From: Lachnospiraceae bacterium | GTDB lineage: Bacteria; Bacillota; Clostridia; Lachnospirales; Lachnospiraceae | DNA length: 64,000 bases | Direction: 5' to 3' | NCBI GenBank assembly: GCA_910574805.1 | Contig: CAJTCV010000009.1 | Location: 124,001 to 188,000, forward strand | The notes under the pieces: generated by a model | Databases searched by the model: none | Told to the model about the DNA's origin: nothing | What the model saw: the letters and a program-made list of their open reading frames with translations, nothing else | Program-made: the position numbers and the translations under genes | Shown here: one piece after another, positions 33,715 to 40,524 of the stretch | How the letters are laid out: every line of letters begins with the position of its first letter | How positions within the stretch are numbered: position 1 is the first letter of the stretch

Positions 33715-35190
33715 TTATTTTGTCGCAAAGGACATGATCAATTCCTCCGAACATTCCTCAATGTCCAGTACTCCGGTCTGTACGCCCTCATTCATGACCA
33801 TGATCCGGTCACAGGTGCCCAGAAGCTCCGGCAGCTCCGAGGATACCATGATAATGGACAGACCTCTGGCAATCAGTTCATTCAGAATCTCATAGATCTC
33901 CTGTTTGGCTCCCACGTCCACGCCCCGGGTCGGCTCGTCCACCAGCAGGATCTTGCAGTCGGCTGCAATCCATTTTGCCAGCACGACCTTCTGCTGATTT
34001 CCTCCGCTCATATGGCAGGTCACAGTACGCGGATTTCCGGGGCGGATGTGGAACATGTCCACATACCGCCCGGTCTCCTTATATTCCATTCCCAGATTCA
34101 ATGTTCCAAGCCGGCTCTTGTACCGGCCCAGCGCCGGTATGGTGGTGTTATACACCATATCCTGTTTCAGCATAAGCCCCTGTGTCTTACGCTCCTCCGG
34201 CACGATGCCGAAGCCTGCACGGATGGCCTCTCTGACGTTTTTGAAACGGACGGGTTTCCCCTCCAGCAGAATCTCTCCTGCATCCGCCGGATCCGCACCG
34301 ATGACTGCCCGCAGAATCTCGGTCCTTCCGGCCCCCGCAAGACCGGCAATTCCCAGAATCTCGCCTCTGCGCAGTTCAAAGGATACGTTTTCAAAGACGC
34401 CTTTTCTGGTCAGACCAGTCACCTTCAGGACCGTCTCCCCGGGACTTTGCTCCCGTTTCGGGTAGATATCCGTCAGATCTCTGCCCACCATGCGGCTGAT
34501 CAGCATGTCCGTCGTATAATCCTCCACCTTTCCCGATTCTACCTTTTTCCCGTCTTTCATAATGGTCAGATGGGTGCAAAGTTCAAAGATTTCTTTCAGG
34601 CGGTGAGAAATATAGATAAATGTGATCCCTTTCTGCGCCAGCTCTTTTACAATGCGGAATAGTCCCTCCAGCTCATTGTCGCTCAGCACCGCCGTAGGTT
34701 CATCCAGGACGATGATCTTCGCATTGCGCGACATGGCCTTGGCAATCTCCACCATCTGTCGTCTGGCCACGCTGAGATTTTCAATTACCTCTCCGGGATC
34801 CAGCTGCAGATTCAGCCTGTTCAGAACCTCCTCTGCATCCTTCTCCATTTTCTTATAATCAACCTTTCCGAACCGGTTTTTGGGAAGCCGGCCCAGATAA
34901 ATATTTTCTGCCACAGTACGGTGAGGGAGCAGCATAAGTTCCTGATATATGACCGCCACACCCTTCTCAATCATCCTGGCCGGAGAAGTGTTGCTGATCC
35001 GCTCACCGTCGATCAGAATCTCTCCTTCATCCAGTGTATAAGCCCCTGACAGGATTTTCATCAGTGTGGATTTTCCCGCACCATTTTCTCCCACCAGCCC
35101 GTGGATCTCTCCCTGTCCGATCTCTATGGAGATATCATCCAGCGCTTTCACGCCCGGAAATATCTTGGATATGTGGTTCATCTTAAGCAT
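33715..35190 (-). CDS. Ribose-type sugar ABC transporter, double ATPase subunit
   Basis: A 491-residue double ATPase of RbsA type. The first domain has Walker A GENGAGKST near residue 37, signature NLSVARRQMVEIAK and Walker B IIVLDEPTAVL. The second has GLAGAGRTEILRAV and MSGGNQQKVVLAKW, with LLVDEPTRGVDVGAK. It is normal in length. It lies between the binding-protein gene and the PfkB kinase gene and forms the motor of the importer whose permease is at 36.3 kb. It is clearly different from the ATPase at the left end of the window, so the two importers are not recent duplicates. Confidence 0.95.
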   Translation of the reverse strand: MLKMNHISKIFPGVKALDDISIEIGQGEIHGLVGENGAGKSTLMKILSGAYTLDEGEILIDGERISNTSPARMIEKGVAVIYQELMLLPHRTVAENIYLGRLPKNRFGKVDYKKMEKDAEEVLNRLNLQLDPGEVIENLSVARRQMVEIAKAMSRNAKIIVLDEPTAVLSDNELEGLFRIVKELAQKGITFIYISHRLKEIFELCTHLTIMKDGKKVESGKVEDYTTDMLISRMVGRDLTDIYPKREQSPGETVLKVTGLTRKGVFENVSFELRRGEILGIAGLAGAGRTEILRAVIGADPADAGEILLEGKPVRFKNVREAIRAGFGIVPEERKTQGLMLKQDMVYNTTIPALGRYKSRLGTLNLGMEYKETGRYVDMFHIRPGNPRTVTCHMSGGNQQKVVLAKWIAADCKILLVDEPTRGVDVGAKQEIYEILNELIARGLSIIMVSSELPELLGTCDRIMVMNEGVQTGVLDIEECSEELIMSFATK

Positions 35191-35237
35191 ACTGCTCTCC
35201 TCCCGCCTGTCTCAGCTGCATACGATATTTTCTGCTC

Positions 35238-36278
35238 TTATTCCAGACCCTTTCCAATCCACTCTGATACATTGTCCGCGTCCACGATCGCTGTATCCAG
35301 CTGCCAGCGGGCATCTCTTCCGCCGCCCTCCAGGATCTCATAAGCCGCCTGCATTCCTTCCGGTGCACAGTACGGATAGACAACTGAAAATGCCATCTCT
35401 CCTGCCTGAACCGCCTCAAATGCCACCTCGGTCCCGTCCATGCCTACCAGGAGAATCCCTTCGTCCTGACGGCCTGCAGATTTGATCGCCTCCAGCGCTC
35501 CCAGTGCCATCTCATCATTGTGGCAGTAGACCGCATCGATCTCTCCTTCCCCGAATCTCTGGAGCGTATCCTCCATGAACTGCATGGCATCCTCTCTCAG
35601 ATAATCACAGTACTGATCGGAAATAACCTTCATATCCGGATATTTTGCCTCAAGCTGCTCCACAAAGCCGTCATGACGGTCGATGGTGGCAGATGCACCT
35701 GCCGTTCCCTGGATCTCTACAATATTTCCCCTGCCGTCCAGCATCTCCGCCAGCTTGTCTGCAGACGCCACGCCCATGGGCTTATTCTCTGCTCCGATGT
35801 AGCAGGTGACGTCACATTCCACGTTGCGGTCCAGTGTGACCACCGGGATCCCCGCGTCCATGGCCTTCTGGCACACGTCCGTCAGCGCATCGGAGGTCAG
35901 CGGAGAGATCATAAGCAGATCGATACCGGATGCCAGAAGGTCTTCCACGTCCTGTACCTGAGTTGCAGAATCATTCTGCCCGTCCGTGACTATAACGTCA
36001 AATTCCGGATAGTTCTCTTTGGCATAAGCCACATTCTCTTCCACCATGGCCACACGGAACGGATGATTCATGGTCCCCTGGGAAAGTCCGATCCTGTATG
36101 TCTTTCCTTCTGCGGAATCCCCGGCTGTCTCCTCCTGTGCCGGCTCTGCATCTGCCGCAGGCGTTTCCTCCTGCTCTGCCGCCTCCGGCGCCGCATCCTC
36201 CGTTTTGGACCCGCACCCTGACACCATGGCCACTGTCATGGCCGCACACAGCAGCATGCTCACAAGTTTCTTTTTCAT
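35238..36278 (-). CDS. Sugar-binding lipoprotein of ribose-type importer
   Basis: A 346-residue lipoprotein. It has a signal peptide and lipobox VSGC at residues 19-22, an acidic linker (EAAEQEETPAADAEPAQEE), then a RbsB-like body: YRIGLSQGTMNHPFRVAMVE, GIPVVTLDRNVECDVTCYIG and the hinge CHNDEMALGALEAI. It is the external receptor of the importer. In this operon it lies second, after the permease and before the ATPase, unlike the usual ribose order. The ligand is not known. Confidence 0.94.
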   Translation of the reverse strand: MKKKLVSMLLCAAMTVAMVSGCGSKTEDAAPEAAEQEETPAADAEPAQEETAGDSAEGKTYRIGLSQGTMNHPFRVAMVEENVAYAKENYPEFDVIVTDGQNDSATQVQDVEDLLASGIDLLMISPLTSDALTDVCQKAMDAGIPVVTLDRNVECDVTCYIGAENKPMGVASADKLAEMLDGRGNIVEIQGTAGASATIDRHDGFVEQLEAKYPDMKVISDQYCDYLREDAMQFMEDTLQRFGEGEIDAVYCHNDEMALGALEAIKSAGRQDEGILLVGMDGTEVAFEAVQAGEMAFSVVYPYCAPEGMQAAYEILEGGGRDARWQLDTAIVDADNVSEWIGKGLE

Positions 36279-36334
36279 CGTTCTTCCTCCTTATGATGAT
36301 AAGATTTTATCCCAAAGCACTTTCGTGCGTTTGT

Positions 36335-37309
36335 TCACGCGTTTTTAGATTTTTTCCCGTGTTTTTCCAGAAGCACTGCCCCGATAATAATAAGACCTTT
36401 TACCACCTTCTGCAGGAAAGGAGAGACGCCCAGCAGATTCAGTACGTTGGAGATCACGGACAGCAGGATCGCTCCGATCAGTGTTCCGATCACGCTGCCG
36501 CTTCCGCCGGAAGTGCTGCAGCCGCCGATGTATACCATGGCCAGTGCATCCAGCTCGTATCCATCACCCGCTGTGGGTTCTCCCACGCTCAGTCTGGAGA
36601 TCAGGATAATGGACGAGACTGCGGAAAGGAATCCGGTAATCACAAAGCACAGTGCCTCCACCCGTCCGGTGTTGATGCCTGACAGCCTGGCCGCCTCTCT
36701 GCTGTCGCCCACCGCATAGACGCTCCGCCCGAACTCCGTATATTTCAATACATAGAAGGAAAGCAGAAATACGGCTGCAAAGATGTATACCGGCACCGGA
36801 ATCCCCAGCAGCGTCCCCTGGCCCAGGAACTTGAAGTCAATCGTTGACTTTCTCCAGTTCTGCGGAGACCCGTTGGCCAGATAGAGGGACACGCCCTGAA
36901 GAGCAGTCAGAGAACCCAGGGTCATGATAAATGGCGCCAGCTTTCCTTTTGTGATGCCGATTCCGTTAATGGTCCCAAGCACCGCTCCAATCAAAAGCCC
37001 CGCCGGTACTGCCAGGATGACTGGTACATTTCTCTGAAACATCATGGCTACCGAGACTGCCACAACTCCTACGATCGCTCCTACCGAGAGATCCACGCCG
37101 CCGGTGAGGACGACAAAGGTCATGCCCATGGCAATAATGCCGTTAATGGATACCAGCCGGATCACATTTACAATATTGCTCGCTTTTAAAAAGTTCGGAG
37201 AGATCACGGATGCGATCAAACAGATCAGGATCAGCGCCCAGAACATTCCCATGGACTTTGTCCTGGCCAGACTGTTTTTAAAAAGTTTTCTTTTGGATAC
37301 TTCAGCCAT
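36335..37309 (-). CDS. Ribose-type sugar ABC transporter permease
   Basis: A 324-residue RbsC-type permease with many membrane segments. Family stretches FVVLTGGVDLSVGAIVGVV and YIGGCSTSGGSGSVIGTLIG are present. The start at 37309 follows AGGAGG by 9 bases; an in-frame ATG ten codons upstream lacks such a site. It is the first gene of the operon and has a good promoter with an overlapping TGTATGATACA operator, pointing to control by the GntR regulator at 46.3 kb. Only one permease gene is present, so the channel should be a homodimer. Confidence 0.94.
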   Translation of the reverse strand: MAEVSKRKLFKNSLARTKSMGMFWALILICLIASVISPNFLKASNIVNVIRLVSINGIIAMGMTFVVLTGGVDLSVGAIVGVVAVSVAMMFQRNVPVILAVPAGLLIGAVLGTINGIGITKGKLAPFIMTLGSLTALQGVSLYLANGSPQNWRKSTIDFKFLGQGTLLGIPVPVYIFAAVFLLSFYVLKYTEFGRSVYAVGDSREAARLSGINTGRVEALCFVITGFLSAVSSIILISRLSVGEPTAGDGYELDALAMVYIGGCSTSGGSGSVIGTLIGAILLSVISNVLNLLGVSPFLQKVVKGLIIIGAVLLEKHGKKSKNA

Positions 37310-37367
37310 AGTGACTTTCCTCCTGCTTTTTGTAATCATTCATTTTGCATTTCTGTATTGTATGTAT

Positions 37368-37412
37368 TGTATGATACATTTATTTTATATCATATTTAAG
37401 TTTTTTTGTCAA
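37368..37412 (-). promoter_or_regulatory. Importer promoter with TGTATGATACA operator
   Basis: On the minus strand TTGACA (37407-37412), 17 bases, TATAAA (37384-37389), with the palindrome TGTATGATACA at 37368-37378 lying on the expected start site. TTGTATGATACATTT is identical to the site at 30.19 kb. Confidence 0.83.
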
Positions 37413-37422
37413 TACTGCATAG

Positions 37423-37447
37423 AAAAAAAGTGCCTGAGGCACTTTTT
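37423..37447. terminator. Bidirectional terminator
   Basis: AAAAAAAGTGCC pairs with GGCACTTTTTC with a very small loop. It lies upstream of the importer promoter and ends the transcript from neighbouring genes. Confidence 0.7.
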
Positions 37448-37522
37448 CTCTCTATACAGTCTGCCATAATCCGGGCGTTCGTATACATTCCCTGTTCCAT
37501 GTTCTGACAGATGTTTCTCATA

Positions 37523-38548
37523 TTATGGTTTGATCACGATCTTAATGACGCCTTCTCCGCCCTTCTCCGCCATCTCAAGGCCCTTTCCAAATTCCTCCAG
37601 AGGAAGCTCTGACGTCACCAGCTTTTTCAGGTTGACGATCCCGTTGTTAATTGCCTGTACTGCCCGGGGGAAGCAATGGCACTGTGCAAAGGACCCAATG
37701 ATCCGGAACTGATTCTGCATAAACTGATCCGGGCTGATGGAGATCCTGGCATCCGGGCGGTATACAGCATACAGCACCAGCCTGCCGTCTTTTTTCAGAT
37801 ACTGAATCGCTTCTTCCGCCACCTTCTCAGAACCGGTGGCATCCACCACGATGTCAAAGCCGTGGGGATGGTTTTTCAGGATCTCTTCCCGGCACGCCGC
37901 CGCACCGTCTCTGGAGATCTGGTAGGTCTCCCGGATCCCCAGTTCTTTCAGAAGCTCCAGCTTGCTCCTGGTGGGAGCCGCCACCGCCACGCTCCCTGCG
38001 TTGCTGTGATTCAGAAGCTGTGCAAGGATGATTCCGGTTCCGCCGGATCCAAAGAGAAGCACTTCGTCTCCGTTTTTCGGATCGATCATATCCATGCCGT
38101 GAATCGCACAGGCAGTGGGTTCCGTCAGGCATCCTTCTTCAAAGGAAATATGATCTGCCAGCCGGAAAACTTTGTCGAAATCCGCCGTCACATACTCCGC
38201 CATGGCTCCCGGCTCTGTGGCTCCCTTGGAGGAAAAGTTCTCGCAGAACAATGGTTTGGCATTCTGACAGTAATAGCAGGTATGGCACTGACCGGAATCA
38301 TCCACCGTCACCCGGTCTCCCACCTGAATCGTCGTCACATCTTTCCCCACTGCCTCCACCGTGCCCGCCATCTCATGTCCGGGGATCAGAGGAAATTTTG
38401 CGATAAAGCTTCCGTTGTGCTGATGGACATCTGTCTTGCAGATGCTGCAGCAGTGGATCTTCACCAGGACCTCATGGTCCTTCGGCACCGGTTTCGGGAT
38501 CTCCCGGATACTGAACTCTTTTACCTTTTCATAGTATACTGCTCTCAT
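37523..38548 (-). CDS. Zinc-dependent alcohol dehydrogenase
   Basis: A 341-residue medium-chain dehydrogenase of sorbitol/threonine dehydrogenase type. Catalytic zinc ligands are in HCCSICKTDVHQ and PGHEMAGTVE, and the structural zinc lobe is CHTCYYCQNAKPLFC. The nucleotide loop is LLFGSGGTGIILAQLL. It is the last gene of the glycyl radical enzyme operon, after a PHP phosphoesterase and an intercistronic repeat. Oxidation or reduction of a sugar alcohol or an aldehyde product of that pathway is likely. Confidence 0.92.
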   Translation of the reverse strand: MRAVYYEKVKEFSIREIPKPVPKDHEVLVKIHCCSICKTDVHQHNGSFIAKFPLIPGHEMAGTVEAVGKDVTTIQVGDRVTVDDSGQCHTCYYCQNAKPLFCENFSSKGATEPGAMAEYVTADFDKVFRLADHISFEEGCLTEPTACAIHGMDMIDPKNGDEVLLFGSGGTGIILAQLLNHSNAGSVAVAAPTRSKLELLKELGIRETYQISRDGAAACREEILKNHPHGFDIVVDATGSEKVAEEAIQYLKKDGRLVLYAVYRPDARISISPDQFMQNQFRIIGSFAQCHCFPRAVQAINNGIVNLKKLVTSELPLEEFGKGLEMAEKGGEGVIKIVIKP

Positions 38549-38565
38549 ATTTGTACTCCTGTTTA

Positions 38566-38625
38566 AAGTCCCGCATAAGCCCAGCCAGAACCCGGATGAG
38601 CTGATGCTGTGTTTTAAGTTCCGCT
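38566..38625 (-). repeat. Intercistronic repeat element, short form
   Basis: On the minus strand GCGGAACTT follows the TGA stop of the phosphoesterase gene directly, and GCGGGACTT ends the element about 50 bases later, close to the ribosome binding site (AGGAG) of the dehydrogenase gene. It has the boundaries of the longer elements but a smaller body. Confidence 0.65.
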
Positions 38626-39515
38626 CACAGCAGAATCCCCAGCTCTCTGAGGCCTTCCACGATCATTTCTTCTTCTCCGGCACAGTCCATCACACCCAGA
38701 CGGATGGAGGGCTTTGTCTTGCCGTGATAGTCGCTCCCACAGGTCACTGCCAGACCGTATTCCTCCGCCTTTCTGCGGTAGTATCCGGTCTGGGCAGGAT
38801 TGTGGTAGCTGCTGTACACTTCGATCCCCTGGATCCCGCAGCGAAGAACTGCATCCAGGAGATCATCCTTTTCCTTCACGTTATTGCCCGGATGCGCCAG
38901 CACCGGAATCCCTCCGGATGACCGGATCAGACGGATGGCCTCCTGCAGGCTGATAAAATGAATGGGGATATAGGTCTCTTTCCCTTTCGCGCACCAGTCC
39001 CAGTAAAAGTTCACATAGGGATTATCTGAGCGGCTCTGGCCCGGGCGGTACTCTTTGAGCATCGGATGCCCGTCGTTCCCGGGATCCGCCAGTGCAACTT
39101 CTGCGATGACTTCTCCGGTCACGTATCCATAATGGGCCAGCGCATACGCTTTTTCTTCGTCGATCACCAGTCCCCGCTCCCGCATCATCCGGATCCGGGG
39201 AGCAGAGGTGGCCCTTTCCTGTCCTGCAAGGTCTTCTTCCAGTTGTGCATACCGCACATCGGACGCGTCGATCCCGTAGCCCAGTACATGCAGATCCACG
39301 TCCTCATAACAGCAGTCCAGCTCAATGGCCGGAATGCAGATTACTCCCTTCTCCTCCGCCCGTGCTCTGGCCCCCGGGACAGCCCGGCAGGAGTTGTGAT
39401 CCGCAATGGCCATGATCCGGATACCCGCGTCCCGGCATTTGTCCACCATCTGCTCCGGTGTAAAGTCTCCGTCATTGCTGCATATGGAATGCATGTGAAG
39501 ATCAATCCAGCTCAT
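38625..39515 (-). CDS. PHP-domain phosphoesterase
   Basis: A 296-residue PHP-family protein. The N-terminal DLHMHSICSNDG gives metal ligands His7 and His9, IADHNS the next, IPAIELDCCY the Glu and VLAHPGNN a further His. It is like YciV/TrpH, which act on small nucleotide 3',5'-bisphosphates or short nucleic acid ends, but PHP proteins of sugar operons also hydrolyse sugar phosphates (for example histidinol phosphate in biosynthesis). It lies between the activase gene and the zinc dehydrogenase gene. In this context a sugar-phosphate or cyclic-phosphate substrate seems more likely. Confidence 0.88.
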   Translation of the reverse strand: MSWIDLHMHSICSNDGDFTPEQMVDKCRDAGIRIMAIADHNSCRAVPGARARAEEKGVICIPAIELDCCYEDVDLHVLGYGIDASDVRYAQLEEDLAGQERATSAPRIRMMRERGLVIDEEKAYALAHYGYVTGEVIAEVALADPGNDGHPMLKEYRPGQSRSDNPYVNFYWDWCAKGKETYIPIHFISLQEAIRLIRSSGGIPVLAHPGNNVKEKDDLLDAVLRCGIQGIEVYSSYHNPAQTGYYRRKAEEYGLAVTCGSDYHGKTKPSIRLGVMDCAGEEEMIVEGLRELGILL

Positions 39516-39535
39516 AACAAAATCCTTTCATTTAT

Positions 39536-39620
39536 AGTTCCGCCTCGTCCCCTTCTCCGCCCGGCGTCTGGAACGGTTTCCGGGCTTTACATGAGACTCC
39601 GCTGTTTTTCAGTTCCGCTA
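39536..39620 (-). repeat. Intercistronic repeat element
   Basis: Bounded on the minus strand by AGCGGAACTG (39611-39620) and GGCGGAACTA (39535-39544). The body, with AACAGCGGA, CCCGGAA and CCAGACGCCGGGC, is closely like that of the element at 32.63 kb. It fills the space between the activase stop and the ribosome binding site of the PHP gene. Confidence 0.75.
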
Positions 39621-39627
39621 TGTCCAC

Positions 39628-40521
39628 TCAAATCGCCTGAAAGCCCTCCGCTGCAATCATACCCTGGATCTTCTGTACGTAGGACTCTTCATGGACCGGG
39701 AGCCCCGCCAGCTCATAGGGGATGCCTGCGGACTCATATTTGCCGCTTCCGTACTGGTGAAAGGGCAGGACCGCATAGTTGCGGATGCCGCATGCTTTCA
39801 GATACTCCATGATCTGACGGATATCCTCCTCCCGGTCATTGACCCCCGGGATCATCGGTGTCCGCACCATGATCCCGGCTCCCGCCTCCGCCAGAAAACG
39901 CAGGTTCTCCAGGATGATCTCGTTGCTCTGGCCGGTCCACTTCCTGTGGACCTCCGGGTCCATGGCTTTCACGTCATACAGAAACAGTTCCACATACGGC
40001 ATCACCTCCCGCAGTACCTCTGTGTTCACAAAGCCTGTTGTCTCCACCGCCGTATGAATGCCCTCCGCCCGGCAGGTCTTCAGAAGCTCCAGCAGAAATT
40101 CCTTCTGCATCAGAGGCTCTCCGCCGGAGAAGGTCACTCCCCCATGGCTGTGTTCATAGAATACCCGGTCCTTCCGGATCTCTTCCATAACCTCCCGAAC
40201 GTCCATCCGCTCTCCTTTTACACAGAGCGCTCCCGTGGGGCAGGCCTGCGTCCAGGCATAGTCCTTCGTCCCCCTTTCCCGATGAAGCCTGATGTGATCG
40301 CCGTCTTTCTCCGCTTCATGGTCCGGGCATACTGCGGTACAGGTGCCGCAGCCGATACAGCGGGATCTCACATAGAACAGACTGGAATCCGGCTCCCAGG
40401 ATTCCGGATTGGCGCACCATCTGCACCGGAGCGGGCATCCCTTCAGGAACACCACCGTGCGGATCCCTTCTCCGTCATGAATGCTGTATCTCTGGATGTC
40501 AAATACATTTCCTCTCATCAT
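39628..40521 (-). CDS. Glycyl radical enzyme activating protein (radical SAM)
   Basis: A 297-residue radical SAM activase. The SAM cluster is bound by C29, C33 and C36 (GCPLRCRWC). Between it and the barrel there is a ferredoxin-like insert with CIGCGTCTAVC and ACPTGALC, as in activases of the B12-independent glycerol dehydratase and CutD group. GGVTFSGGEPLMQ is the SAM-binding motif. It would install the glycyl radical on the enzyme encoded directly upstream, whose stop lies four bases before this ATG, and whose final codons overlap the ribosome binding site GGAG. Confidence 0.95.
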   Translation of the reverse strand: MMRGNVFDIQRYSIHDGEGIRTVVFLKGCPLRCRWCANPESWEPDSSLFYVRSRCIGCGTCTAVCPDHEAEKDGDHIRLHRERGTKDYAWTQACPTGALCVKGERMDVREVMEEIRKDRVFYEHSHGGVTFSGGEPLMQKEFLLELLKTCRAEGIHTAVETTGFVNTEVLREVMPYVELFLYDVKAMDPEVHRKWTGQSNEIILENLRFLAEAGAGIMVRTPMIPGVNDREEDIRQIMEYLKACGIRNYAVLPFHQYGSGKYESAGIPYELAGLPVHEESYVQKIQGMIAAEGFQAI

Positions 40522-40524
40522 ATT

